Below are positions 18,474 through 26,154 of a DNA stretch of 64,000 bases, one piece after another. The DNA is from an uncultured Prevotellaceae bacterium. Lineage in GTDB: Bacteria > Bacteroidota > Bacteroidia > Bacteroidales > Bacteroidaceae. The position numbers and the translations under genes are program-made. Under the pieces are notes generated by a model. It saw only the letters and a list, made by a program, of their open reading frames with translations, ran no database searches and was not told where the DNA came from. The stretch lies in NCBI GenBank assembly GCA_946185485.1, contig CAMHJQ010000010.1, positions 32,928 to 96,927 on the forward strand, read 5' to 3'. Each line of letters begins with the position of its first letter. Within the stretch, counting starts at the first letter, position 1.

Positions 18474-20072
18474 ATGAAACAAGTTATTATTGCATTTTTA
18501 TTGATAGTTGTATGCACGACAATGTGTAATGCATATTCGAAGCAGATGATCAAGGCTAATAAAGCTTTGTTATCATTAGAAAGAAAAAAGAAAGCTACGC
18601 AAAAGGATCAGCAGAAGGTAGTTGATATGCTGCAGGAAGTTATTAATAGCGCTCCCGACATGCTTGACAAATGTGAGGCTAGCATTGAATTAGCCGAATG
18701 TTATTCAGAGAATGTTCCACTCCAAATTCGCGACTATGCCAAGGCTGGAGATTTGTATAAAAAAGCCCTTGAATTGGTTTGTGAGCATTTCCCTAGCAAC
18801 GATACTGACCAACCAGATGACGTGAAGAATCTTAAGTGGAAGGCATTCTACAATACTGGATACTATTGTTACCTCAAGCGTACACCATCACAGGACTTAA
18901 GTAAAGCACTTGAATATATTTATGAGGCAGCCTACTACGCTCCTCGTTTCCACCGAGCCGTAGGAGAGTTTTATGAGTTTGGCCTCGGATGTGACATTGA
19001 TCCCGAGATGGCTTTGATGCATTATACTGAAGCTATGCAAAATCATGTTGACTGCTATGCAAAGTTTTACAGCACAGAGTATTATGTCAATCAGATAAGC
19101 GCGGACAAACTTGACACGTTAGCGTTTAATGACTTCAGAGAGGGTATCTTGTTACAGAGGATGGCAGGAGAACAAATCGACTACGAAAAAGTAAAACAGC
19201 ATTTAACTGCCGCTGCCAAGCGAGGCTATTCACCAGCACAATTCGAGTTGGGTGCTTTGTATATGTTGGGTGTTTTCTCTGGAGGCAAATCAGATGAAAA
19301 TCGTAAATTAGCAGAGGAGTGGCTTAAGAAAGCATCTGATGCTGAATACTTGCCTGCACTTTATCATCTAGGTTGGTTCTACGAACATATAGGCTTTAGC
19401 TGGGATGCCGCTAATAAGCGTAAGAAGGCTCTTCCCTTTTACGAGCGCGCTGCTTTGGGAGGCTATCCACCAGCTCAGTCAGAGATGGATTTTGAACGTC
19501 GTCGTCAAGAGGAGATTGCATATAAAAATGCTCATGCCCTAGAATATCTCGCAAATTCTATATCCAACCTCGGTAATACCATCAGCAACACCATCTCAAA
19601 ACGCCAGAAAATGACTTTCTCTCAAGTTGCTACTATGAAGCGATCGTCATACAAAGCAGAAAAAAATGTTAATTCCACAAATAATACTTCATACACTTCC
19701 AGAAATACAAATACAAGTTCATCGTACAACTCAAGAAACTCACGGGCTACACATTCCTCCAGGGCGAGCGCCTCAAACCGCTATGACAACTCCCAGGGGG
19801 CGGATGACAAGAAAACCAAAACAACAGAACGCAAGAAATGCTTCCATTGCAGTGGCTCAGGCAAGGTGAAATGTAACACTTGCAGGGGTGATGGTCGTCT
19901 CAAATGTGGAGCGTGCAAAGGTACGGGCTACTGGACGCAAAAGGGGGTGAGGCATGATTGCGCCGCCTGCGACAGAGGCTTTACACGATGCAACTCATGT
20001 GGTGGTAAAGGCACCAGGAACTGTACATCTTGTTCTGGGAAAGGTTATCATGAAATAACTGTAATAAAATAA
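18474..20072 (+). CDS. Secreted Sel1-repeat protein with DnaJ-type zinc fingers
   Basis: A 532-residue protein. A signal peptide (MKQVIIAFLLIVVCTTMCNA) is followed by helical TPR/Sel1-like repeats up to about residue 340, for example 'AAKRGYSPAQFELGALYMLG' and 'ASDAEYLPALYHLGWFYE'. A Ser/Asn/Thr-rich linker (about 385-440) leads to a C-terminal DnaJ-like cysteine region with six CxxC sites, several followed by GxG (CFHCSGSG, CNTCRGDG, CGACKGTG, CNSCGGKG, CTSCSGKG). This combination suggests a periplasmic or surface scaffold or chaperone-like role; the partner is unknown. Codons are more AT-rich than in the core genes. Confidence 0.8.
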   Translation: MKQVIIAFLLIVVCTTMCNAYSKQMIKANKALLSLERKKKATQKDQQKVVDMLQEVINSAPDMLDKCEASIELAECYSENVPLQIRDYAKAGDLYKKALELVCEHFPSNDTDQPDDVKNLKWKAFYNTGYYCYLKRTPSQDLSKALEYIYEAAYYAPRFHRAVGEFYEFGLGCDIDPEMALMHYTEAMQNHVDCYAKFYSTEYYVNQISADKLDTLAFNDFREGILLQRMAGEQIDYEKVKQHLTAAAKRGYSPAQFELGALYMLGVFSGGKSDENRKLAEEWLKKASDAEYLPALYHLGWFYEHIGFSWDAANKRKKALPFYERAALGGYPPAQSEMDFERRRQEEIAYKNAHALEYLANSISNLGNTISNTISKRQKMTFSQVATMKRSSYKAEKNVNSTNNTSYTSRNTNTSSSYNSRNSRATHSSRASASNRYDNSQGADDKKTKTTERKKCFHCSGSGKVKCNTCRGDGRLKCGACKGTGYWTQKGVRHDCAACDRGFTRCNSCGGKGTRNCTSCSGKGYHEITVIK

Positions 20073-20174
20073 CCACATATAGGGGACGAGTTCCACTGTG
20101 CGCTAAGACACAATAATTATCATTCTAAAATTTTATGTAATTAAGTATCAAAAATGAATTAACTCTATTAAGAT

Positions 20175-20213
20175 AGAAGCGGCCACCTATAATAAGTAGC
20201 CGCTTCTTTTTTT
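20175..20213 (+). terminator. Terminator after the Sel1/zinc-finger gene
   Basis: The stem AGAAGCGGC (20175-20183) with GCCGCTTCT (20199-20207) is followed by a T run. Confidence 0.82.
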
Positions 20214-20436
20214 AGTCTTCTTTGAAGAATGATCCTTTGGGTATCTCGCTTTCGCATGCCAAACAGCAGTTGTAGCGTTCGCGACTGCGGCGTTCACGGG
20301 CAAACATGGCCTTGGTGCCTTCCTCGTCCTGCTGGAACTCCAGGTGTTCATCGATGGCAAAGGATTGGGCCATGGTTTCGACATCAAGGTTGTCGGTGCC
20401 GATAAGGGTAAAGGTCCAGCCTGGAATGACACGGGA
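20212..20436 (-). pseudogene. C-terminal fragment of a VWA-type protein
   Basis: The minus strand is open from about 20436 to a stop at 20212-20214 and reads GWTFTLIGTDNLDVETMAQS, later EFQQDEEGTKAMFARERRSR, then a CCLACES tail. The 'GW.FT.IG.. DVE..A.S' and 'FE...EGT..MF' pattern resembles the end of Bacteroidales VWA-domain proteins (remembered pattern). The N-terminal metal-binding part is missing and no start is seen. A CTGTCCCGTG string lies at the broken edge. Confidence 0.5.
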
Positions 20437-20459
20437 CAGAGGTGAGTGGCATCTGAAGC

Positions 20460-20569
20460 CTGACGGAAGAAGAACTCGACTTCATCATCCGCTCGGCCTG
20501 CCGCTTCGCTCGTCGAAGAACCACGACATCAAGTATCGTATGGGTGATGAGTTGGGTAGCCAAGAATAA
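20460..20569 (+). pseudogene. 3' end of a methyltransferase-type gene, interrupted
   Basis: Reads LTEEELDFII, then about 33 foreign bases (20490-20522), then in another frame DIKYRMGDELGSQE and a stop. The intact counterpart at 26965-27091 reads LDFIINYDIKYRMGDEL, so the insertion replaced about 4 bases and broke the frame. The ending is typical of restriction/methyltransferase proteins. Confidence 0.6.
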
Positions 20570-20631
20570 TTTTTTTTCTTCAAAAAGACGATATTTTACG
20601 TCAAAATGATGTCAGAATGAAATAAATTGCT

Positions 20632-20639
20632 TATATTTG
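20632..20639 (+). promoter_or_regulatory. -7 element of the RelB-like antitoxin
   Basis: TATATTTG, 30 bases before the ATG at 20670. No clear TTTG lies at the expected upstream distance. Confidence 0.5.
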
Positions 20640-20669
20640 CAGCGTGAAACGATTAAAACGATAAAGATT

Positions 20670-20957
20670 ATGGCACAAGTATCAATGACCGTAAGGATGG
20701 ACGCACAACTGAAAAAGAACTTCGACGTACTATGCTCACGTATGGGCATGAGTGTAAATGCTGCTATCAACATCTTCGCGAATGCCGTAGTAAGGACACG
20801 AAGCATTCCTTTCAAGATAAGTGCAAATCTCCCAGAAGTAGAAGACCAAGCTTTAAGAGAATTCCGTGAATTCAAGAAGATGGTTGCTGCCAGTGACAGA
20901 CCAGAACTCACACTCGATGAAATCAACGAGGAAATACGATTAGCGCGTGATAAGTGA
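20670..20957 (+). CDS. RelB/DinJ-family antitoxin
   Basis: A 95-residue ribbon-helix-helix antitoxin. The N-terminus MAQVSMTVRMDAQLKKNFD followed by MGMSVNAAINIFANAVV is the DinJ-type DNA-binding and dimer part; the C-terminus (LTLDEINEEIRLARDK) would wrap the toxin. ATG 20670 was chosen because family members start here; a longer reading overlaps the promoter. The usual partner is a YafQ/RelE toxin, but here a truncated PIN gene follows with overlap, so the antitoxin has no visible intact partner. Confidence 0.85.
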   Translation: MAQVSMTVRMDAQLKKNFDVLCSRMGMSVNAAINIFANAVVRTRSIPFKISANLPEVEDQALREFREFKKMVAASDRPELTLDEINEEIRLARDK

Positions 20958-21120
20958 CGAGTTCTTTCCAGACCCTAAGGATGTCGTTTTCTATGAGGTT
21001 GCTTTGTCGAAGGAAGACGCTTATCTTGTGACAGGCAACACAAAGCATTTCCCCAAGAAGCCGATTGTTGTGACACCTGCTGAAATTCTAGAGATATTGC
21101 GGACCGAAGAAGAAATGTGA
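20947..21120 (+). pseudogene. C-terminal half of a PIN-domain toxin
   Basis: The frame opens at a GTG inside the end of the antitoxin gene and gives about 57 residues: DEFFPDPKDVVFYEVAL, then DAYLVTGNTKHFP and VVTPAEILEIL. 'D..D..F.E.AL....Y.VTGN.KHFP' is the C-terminal half of PIN-family toxins and holds the later acidic site. The N-terminal half with the first conserved aspartate is absent, so it should be inactive. It may have been fused to relB by a deletion. Confidence 0.7.
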
Positions 21121-21182
21121 TGGAATATCTTGGCAACAAGGAACTGCTGAAGCTACATAAAACTGCATTCTTAGCGTCAAGT
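21120..21182 (+). pseudogene. N-terminal fragment, DprA/SMF-like protein
   Basis: About 20 residues (MEYLGNKELLKLHKTAFLAS) look like the start of a Bacteroidales DprA-like protein that normally continues 'KTAFLCSR'. The match is lost after this point. The call rests on a short remembered motif. Confidence 0.35.
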
Positions 21183-21189
21183 ACCTTTC

Positions 21190-21300
21190 TGCGAGGTTGT
21201 AGAGGGTCTGGACGTCGTAGAGAAAATTCAGAACGTGCCGACAAACAGTGCTGACCGCCCGCTGGAAGACATCGTTGTCAGCATGGAAGAATGTAGATAA
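21190..21300 (+). pseudogene. C-terminal fragment of a cyclophilin-type prolyl isomerase
   Basis: The frame reads EVVEGLDVVEKIQNVPTNSA, then DRPLEDIVVSMEE and a stop. 'VVEG.DVV.KI..V.T...DRP..D' is the end of cyclophilin-family isomerases. About 34 residues remain and the rest is missing. Confidence 0.6.
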
Positions 21301-21331
21301 AAACACCGAAAAGGTGACTTGAATTGACAAA

Positions 21332-22261
21332 ATGAAACAGATTGTAACAATAATCGTGGCAGCACTGGTGCTGGCTGCCTGCGGAGACAAGGAACAGCAG
21401 CTGAAGGAACGGGCTGCGGAGTTGTGTAAGTATATTCCCGACCACGGGCTACGGGAGGAGTCGAAGGCCTTTATGACTACCGACTTCTATGCGGTGTTGG
21501 ACACGATGTTCAACCACCTGCCAGAGCATGAGGCGATGGATCATGAGTGGCTGTACTACTTTGTGACAGGTAACGGTGGGACGATAGCCGACTATGATGT
21601 AGTAGGGGTTCAGCTGAAGGACGATGCCCATGCCGTGGCGACGATTAAGGTTCGCCAAAAGTGGGAGGACGGCTCGTTCGACGAGAACAGCGACATCGAG
21701 GAGCACCAGCTGTCCATGGAGAAGGTGGACGGCCAGTGGCTGATATCCGATTTTGACGACCATAAAAAGGACTGCATCCGACATATCGCCATCAACCGCA
21801 AGGAACAGGCTTTGCGCCATGCGATGTGCGACTATCTGGTGACGGAGATAGGCGCTCACTATCGGCAGGGACAGCTGTGCATCCCTACGCTGCTCATTGT
21901 TGCAGAGGAGGAGAGTGGCGACGAGACGCGCGTGTGGTGCGACAGTTGGGTGTACTGGTATGACGTGGCTGGCGATACGCTAAAGACAGTGTCGGGAGGC
22001 AACCATGCCGGCTGTATGACCATTCGTCAGCAGGATGGCAAACCCGTGGTGACATCGTTCGAACAGACGGAGGATGGGGCAGGAAATGAGGCCAGCGCCA
22101 AGCGTATCTTCGGCAAACACTACGAGGTCTTTCAGAATATGAACAGCAATCAGGAAGTTCGTGAGGCTGCCCGCAAGGAGCAACTGCAATGGTACATCCG
22201 CCAGCAGGGCTTGAACATCCGCTTCTATCAAGATTATGGCTGGCCTGCTGTTAGTCTCTAA
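21332..22261 (+). CDS. Lipoprotein of unknown function (DUF3828-like N-terminal part)
   Basis: A 309-residue lipoprotein. The signal MKQIVTIIVAALVLAACGD has its lipobox cysteine at residue 17. The first half has the layout of DUF3828-type domains ('Y..F.TG....DY.V..V.... A.A.V.V...W', then 'DGQWLISDFDD'). The second half has no recognised motif. Function is unknown. No clear promoter was seen in the fragment-filled stretch just upstream. Confidence 0.72.
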   Translation: MKQIVTIIVAALVLAACGDKEQQLKERAAELCKYIPDHGLREESKAFMTTDFYAVLDTMFNHLPEHEAMDHEWLYYFVTGNGGTIADYDVVGVQLKDDAHAVATIKVRQKWEDGSFDENSDIEEHQLSMEKVDGQWLISDFDDHKKDCIRHIAINRKEQALRHAMCDYLVTEIGAHYRQGQLCIPTLLIVAEEESGDETRVWCDSWVYWYDVAGDTLKTVSGGNHAGCMTIRQQDGKPVVTSFEQTEDGAGNEASAKRIFGKHYEVFQNMNSNQEVREAARKEQLQWYIRQQGLNIRFYQDYGWPAVSL

Positions 22262-22349
22262 GCGCCTTCTTTGGGGGCTTCCTCAGCCGGGCTGTACCTT
22301 TTCCTGCTCTTCCGCTTCCACTAAAGAGGTGACCTCTTCCATACGCTAA

Positions 22350-22751
22350 TTATGCTGCCAACATCTCTTCACCCAATTTGTGAATACGGGAAATGATTTC
22401 ATCTTCACGTTCTTTCGAAGGCTTTTTGAAACCATTAATATAATTTCGGAGCAACGTAGGATTTATGCCCATGGAACGGGCAAATTCTGCAACGTTGATT
22501 TCTTTGTGTGTCAAGAAGAAACGCTGCAAAGCACTTGGTTCGGCATCGTCGTACTCGAAGCTCTCAAAGCTGATGTCCTCGTCAAGGTTGCGCCAATGGA
22601 TGCCACCCATTCCGAAGGTGTATTTACTGCGTTCTTCGTCAGAGGCATCACGCAACTTTGGATACCACAGCAATGATTGCTTGTACTCCTTTTCCTTTTC
22701 GTCCATGCCGTAGATATAGTCGGCATCAAACCAAATCTTCGTAATCTTCAT
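22350..22751 (-). CDS. DUF2442 plus helix-turn-helix antitoxin-like protein
   Basis: A 133-residue protein. The N-terminal DUF2442 domain (MKITKIWFDADYIYGM, then GGIHWRNLDEDISFESF) is followed by a helix-turn-helix of the XRE/HigA sort (VAEFARSMGINPTLLRNYI, about residues 88-106). It overlaps the upstream DUF4160 gene by 4 bases. DUF4160-DUF2442 pairs are known as toxin-antitoxin-like modules; this is the likely antitoxin and repressor, probably binding the palindrome in its own promoter. The protein at 27229-27630 is a paralogue with the same layout. Confidence 0.82.
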   Translation of the reverse strand: MKITKIWFDADYIYGMDEKEKEYKQSLLWYPKLRDASDEERSKYTFGMGGIHWRNLDEDISFESFEYDDAEPSALQRFFLTHKEINVAEFARSMGINPTLLRNYINGFKKPSKEREDEIISRIHKLGEEMLAA

Positions 22752-23008
22752 GTTCTGTCCTCCTTTGTTTCTTTATCAAAATACTCTTTCCAACGCTTAA
22801 GGATAATATCAGCATTGTCATCAACCATTTTCTTTATCTTCTTAAAATCGTTCGCTTTTATCCCTGCTTTTTCAACTTGCACGAACTCCTTTCCGTCCCA
22901 GTCGAATTTGGCCATACCACCATTCCCTTCCACATGTATGTGTGGCGGCTCATGCTCCCTACTGTAAAAGAAGAAGGAGAAACCATAAAATCTGAATAGT
23001 TCTGGCAT
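22748..23008 (-). CDS. DUF4160 protein, likely toxin partner
   Basis: An 86-residue protein with the DUF4160 signature: F.F...EH.PPHIHV (residues about 13-26), then a short helical end (FKKIKKMVDDNADIILKRWKEYF). It is the first gene of a two-gene unit with the DUF2442-HTH gene. In known pairs DUF4160 is the presumed toxin; the activity is not visible from sequence. Confidence 0.82.
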   Translation of the reverse strand: MPELFRFYGFSFFFYSREHEPPHIHVEGNGGMAKFDWDGKEFVQVEKAGIKANDFKKIKKMVDDNADIILKRWKEYFDKETKEDRT

Positions 23009-23039
23009 AATCCAATATTGTTATTTGTTCTTTTTGGTG

Positions 23040-23079
23040 CAAATATAGGAATTATTTTCGATACCTCCAAATTTTGGAG
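23040..23079 (-). promoter_or_regulatory. Promoter and palindromic operator of the DUF4160-DUF2442 unit
   Basis: On the minus strand TTTG (23071-23068), 20 bases, then TATATTTG (23047-23040). The -33 TTTG is part of the perfect odd palindrome CTCCAAATTTTGGAG (23065-23079). The same palindrome lies in the same place at 27662-27676, which suggests an operator for the HTH protein. Confidence 0.7.
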
Positions 23080-23165
23080 CAACTTTTTTATTCATCCATC
23101 TTCCATCAGCCCTCATTTATCTTCCATCAGACTTCAGATGTCAGTCACCTGTCCCCGTGACACTG
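23061..23165. repeat. Dispersed intergenic repeat, copy 1
   Basis: Begins with the operator palindrome and continues through short direct repeats (CATCCATCTTCCATCAG, CTTCCATCAGACTTCAG) to GTCACCTGTCCCCGTGACAC. The second copy, with extra internal units, is at 27660-27797. Both lie upstream of a DUF2442-HTH unit. The remaining gap to 23268 holds nothing recognised. Confidence 0.75.
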
Positions 23166-23267
23166 CATCCAATGCCCGCAGCGTTAAAATCGCTGCAAAA
23201 TTACTAAAAATCAGGCATAATCTGTTCATACAGACTACGGTCAGGCTATTATTTGCAGATTTTTCAC

Positions 23268-23275
23268 TATCTTTG
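23268..23275 (+). promoter_or_regulatory. -7 element of the flavodoxin-like gene
   Basis: TATCTTTG, 35 bases before the ATG at 23311. Confidence 0.55.
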
Positions 23276-23310
23276 CCCTCAAATTCTTACTGAACAAATA
23301 TAAGACGATT

Positions 23311-23826
23311 ATGAACATTCTGATTTTACAGGCTTCTCCGAGAGCCAACGGAAACACCGCTTGGATGGCGGAAGAGTACAAGAACGCTGCCGAGGCAGCA
23401 GGTCACAAGGTGACACTGGTCAACGTGTCGCGCAAGAAGATTGCAGGATGCTTGGCTTGCGAGTATTGCCACAATAAGGGCAATGGTGTCTGCATCCAGA
23501 AGGACGACATGCAGGAGCTCTACCCACTGATGGCCGAGGCTGAGGTGCTGGTACTGGCCGCACCTATCTACTATTTCACGCTCTGCGCCCAGATTCAGGC
23601 TCCCATCCAGCGCATGTACTGTGTCAACGCTCCTGCCAAAGTGAAGAAGATGGCATTGCTGATGTCATCCTATTCACCAGGCGTTTACTCTGGTGCAACG
23701 GCAGAGTATCACGACATCTGTAACTACTGGAAGGCAGAGGACTCCGGCATCGTGACCGCCAAGATTGACGAACAGAAGACCGACGGAACCAAGCAGAAGA
23801 TTCAGGCAATCGTCAACAATCTGTAG
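23311..23826 (+). CDS. Flavodoxin-family NAD(P)H-dependent oxidoreductase
   Basis: A 171-residue protein of the NADPH-dependent FMN reductase/iron-sulfur flavoprotein type. The FMN phosphate loop is LQASPRANGNT (residues 6-16). A CLACEYCHNKGNGVC cluster (about 47-61) resembles the cysteine set of iron-sulfur flavoproteins, and LAAPIYYFT is the second flavin-contact loop. Likely a cytoplasmic redox enzyme; the electron acceptor is unknown. Confidence 0.88.
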   Translation: MNILILQASPRANGNTAWMAEEYKNAAEAAGHKVTLVNVSRKKIAGCLACEYCHNKGNGVCIQKDDMQELYPLMAEAEVLVLAAPIYYFTLCAQIQAPIQRMYCVNAPAKVKKMALLMSSYSPGVYSGATAEYHDICNYWKAEDSGIVTAKIDEQKTDGTKQKIQAIVNNL

Positions 23827-23967
23827 ATGAAGGTACGCATCACCGCCATACGCCAGACGGTCTATCCTGACCTGATGGCGAAGTATGACATGTCCCGCTA
23901 TCGGACTGCTTACATTCCTATGCTGTGCAGTCACTACAAAGCTTATCTCGCTAATACCGGGCAATAA
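23827..23967 (+). pseudogene. N-terminal fragment of a TIGR04076-like protein
   Basis: Starts directly after the flavoprotein stop. MKVRITAIRQTVYPDLMAKY resembles the start of TIGR04076-family proteins, which often sit near such redox genes. After residue 22 the sequence (SRYRTAYIPMLCSHYKAYLA) does not fit that family and stops at 46 residues. Either a remnant of a longer gene or an unrelated micro-protein. Confidence 0.45.
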
Positions 23968-24021
23968 ATACGTGATAGGCTAAATTCCAATTTATCGCAT
24001 GATGTCAAGAACAGAATATTT

Positions 24022-25506
24022 ATGACTATAAAAGACTTTATCGAACGTGCGGGCTACTATTTAAACCTGATGCCCGACAAGGAGGACGAGCAAGCGATTA
24101 TTGCCCAGATTACCGAGGGCGTGAGTTTCAAGGGAGCCAACCTCTGGGTACTTATCTTTGCCATCTTCATCGCCTCGCTTGGACTGAACGTCAACTCGAC
24201 GGCTGTCATCATTGGTGCCATGCTTATTTCCCCACTCATGGGTCCCATTGTGGGCATGGGACTGGCTGTAGGCACCAACGACCTCGACCTGCTGAAGCGG
24301 GCAGGCAAGAACTTCGGCGTGGCAACTCTCATCAGTGTGCTGACGGCCACAGTCTATTTCCTTATAACGCCACTCAGCGAGGCACAGTCGGAGTTGCTGG
24401 CTCGAACATCGCCCACCCTCTATGATGTGCTCATCGCCTTCTGTGGCGGTGCGGCAGGCATCATCGCCTTGTGTACACGGGGAAAGGGCAACGTCATCCC
24501 TGGCGTGGCCATAGCCACAGCCCTGATGCCCCCGCTCTGTACAGCAGGTTTCGGACTGGCCACAGGCCATCTGCTCTATTTCCTCGGAGCTTTCTACCTG
24601 TTCTTCATCAACACCGTGTTCATCGCCCTTGCCACCTATTGCGGCGTACGGCTGTTGCATTTCCAGAAGCATGAATACCAGTTGTCCGAGAGGGCTGTCA
24701 AGGGGCGCCGCATCCTGATGTCCATCGTCGTAGTAACTATGTTGCCGGCTGCCTATATGACCTTCCGCATCGTGCAGCAGAGCATCTTTGAAAGCAATGT
24801 GAGGAAATTCGTCAAGACGGAACTGACGCAGCGCGGCACCCAGATTATCTCGAACACCGTTGACAAGGACAGCATGAGGCTGCGCGTCGTTGCCGTAGGG
24901 CGTGAGATAAGCAGCCTGACGCAGGCAGAAGCCCAGAGCAGGATGAAGGAATACGGTCTGGGCGACTACACCCTGCGCATCATCCAGGGTACGCAGAGCG
25001 ACAGTGTGCTGGCACTGAGTCATCAGGTGACATCCTTGACCACCAGCCGTGATGCAGAGCAAAAGCAACTCATGCAACTCTCGGCAGAGAACGCACATTT
25101 GAGCCAGCAGTTGTATGAATATAAGCAACACGAGGCACTTGCAGTCGAGATTCGACCGGAATTGGCATCGCTCTTCCCCCAGGTCAGCAAGATAGCACTG
25201 CAGAGAGTCGTGGAGGTGAACAGAGACTCCTCAGACACGCATCACTATGTGGCGGCCATCATAGAGTCCGACGGCAAAAAGCCTCTTTCTAAAGAAGAGA
25301 CCAAGAAACTGCGTGACTGGCTACAAACCAGAATAAAAGCAGACAGCCTGGTTTTGATTAAACGTGAGTTAAGTGGCGAAACCCGCACAAGATTGTTAAT
25401 GCGAACTACTGGAAGAAATGATCCGGGACTTCATCGCCATTTACATCGAGACGGCCAATCAGCAGCCGTCGAGCGTCTGCTCCATAGGAGTGGTCATGGT
25501 GCGTAA
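24022..25506 (+). CDS. DUF389 membrane protein with altered C-terminus
   Basis: A 494-residue inner-membrane protein. The DUF389 core has five or six TM helices (about residues 42-245) with the signature NSTAVIIGAMLISPLMGPIV and PGVAIATALMPPLCTAGFGL. A soluble C-terminal domain (about 260-455) contains a coiled-coil stretch (AEQKQLMQLSAENAHLSQQL). Function in the family is unknown. The last about 30 residues (NDPGLHRHLHRDGQ onwards) are a shifted-frame reading of an exonuclease fragment, so the natural C-terminus was probably lost when the fragment was joined. Confidence 0.85.
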   Translation: MTIKDFIERAGYYLNLMPDKEDEQAIIAQITEGVSFKGANLWVLIFAIFIASLGLNVNSTAVIIGAMLISPLMGPIVGMGLAVGTNDLDLLKRAGKNFGVATLISVLTATVYFLITPLSEAQSELLARTSPTLYDVLIAFCGGAAGIIALCTRGKGNVIPGVAIATALMPPLCTAGFGLATGHLLYFLGAFYLFFINTVFIALATYCGVRLLHFQKHEYQLSERAVKGRRILMSIVVVTMLPAAYMTFRIVQQSIFESNVRKFVKTELTQRGTQIISNTVDKDSMRLRVVAVGREISSLTQAEAQSRMKEYGLGDYTLRIIQGTQSDSVLALSHQVTSLTTSRDAEQKQLMQLSAENAHLSQQLYEYKQHEALAVEIRPELASLFPQVSKIALQRVVEVNRDSSDTHHYVAAIIESDGKKPLSKEETKKLRDWLQTRIKADSLVLIKRELSGETRTRLLMRTTGRNDPGLHRHLHRDGQSAAVERLLHRSGHGA

Positions 25507-25531
25507 TGGTCAGGTGGCTGACAGTTTCTAA
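25418..25531 (+). pseudogene. N-terminal fragment of a DnaQ-like 3'-5' exonuclease
   Basis: Reads MIRDFIAIYIETANQQPSS, VCSIGVVMVRNGQVADSF, then stop. This is the start of the exonuclease domain, which normally reads 'FVAIDFETAN...S.CS.G.V.V..G...DSF'. The catalytic first aspartate of 'DFE' is Tyr here and everything downstream is missing. It overlaps the end of the DUF389 gene in another frame. Confidence 0.7.
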
Positions 25532-26007
25532 ATGAAACAGGTACCAGGTATCTGTTTCATTGAAGAGTTAAATGAAAGTGAAGTATGTGCAAAATTTGCA
25601 CATACTGCTTCGGACGGTAAAACATATCAAACTCAATTCTACAACCTCGATGCCGTTATCAGCGTAGGCTATCGTGTCAACTCTATCCGTGCCACGCAGT
25701 TCCGTCAATGGGCTACGAGCGTATTGCGAGAGTATGCCATTCGTGGCTATGTGCTCGACAGGAAACGAATGGAAAATGGCACATTCCCATGACGATGGAA
25801 GACTGGGCCAAGCAGATTGACACTATCCTTGCAGCAGGTGGCAATGAGGTGCTTCAGAGTCCTGGCAAGGTGACAGCAGAAGAGGCGAAGGAGCATGCTG
25901 AGACAGAATTTGAGAAGTACCGTATCATACAAGACCGCCTCTTCAAGAGCGACTTTGACAGATACTTGGGCGAATTACCCTTTATCGACGAAACTGATAC
26001 AAGATGA
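25532..26007 (+). pseudogene. RhuM-family protein with end and middle deleted
   Basis: Two frames carry pieces of one virulence RhuM-type protein. 25532-25792 reads AKFAHTASDGKTYQTQFYNL, then AVISVGYRVNSIRATQFRQW; 25789-26007 reads MEDWAKQIDTILAAGGNEVL, then AKEHAETEFEKYRIIQDRLF. The usual N-terminal about 45 residues and the middle are missing, and the two parts are out of frame at the NGTF-P junction. The first codons (MKQVPGICF) come from an ACAGGTACCAGGTATCTGT stretch. Confidence 0.72.
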
Positions 26008-26063
26008 TCATCGTAGAGTCGAAACGGGAGAAGGAGTGAAACAGGTATCTGTCCCTGCGTTCC
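25957..26063 (+). repeat. 107-bp direct repeat, copy 1
   Basis: Identical over 107 bases to 27092-27198. It contains the 3' end of the RhuM remnant (DRYLGELPFIDETDTR, stop), a tiny overlapping ORF (MIIVESKREKE), and ACAGGTATCTGTCCCTGCG. Confidence 0.92.
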
Positions 26064-26074
26064 TAGTTCTGTTC

Positions 26075-26114
26075 ATTCTTCATTCAGTTCATCACCCATA
26101 CGATACTTGATGTC
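26075..26114 (-). repeat. 40-bp direct repeat, methyltransferase 3' end, copy A
   Basis: 38 of 40 bases match 26967-27006. On the minus strand it codes NDIKYRMGDELNEE followed by a stop (26073-26075), the end of a methyltransferase-type gene. A 26-base core, starting GACATCAAGTATCGTATGGG, is also at 20525-20550. The two 40-bp copies enclose the Abi gene and its RNA. Confidence 0.85.
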
Positions 26115-26154
26115 ATTGGGTATGACAGGTGTCAGGTACGTGTCACATCATCCA

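Noticed and set aside
22262..22349. Short minus-strand frame (about 19 residues) after the DUF2442 gene
   Set aside because: Too short, no promoter, no recognisable family.
24061..25131. 356-residue minus-strand open frame
   Set aside because: Shadow of the DUF389 gene; no family pattern and Cys/His/Gln-rich composition typical of antisense frames.
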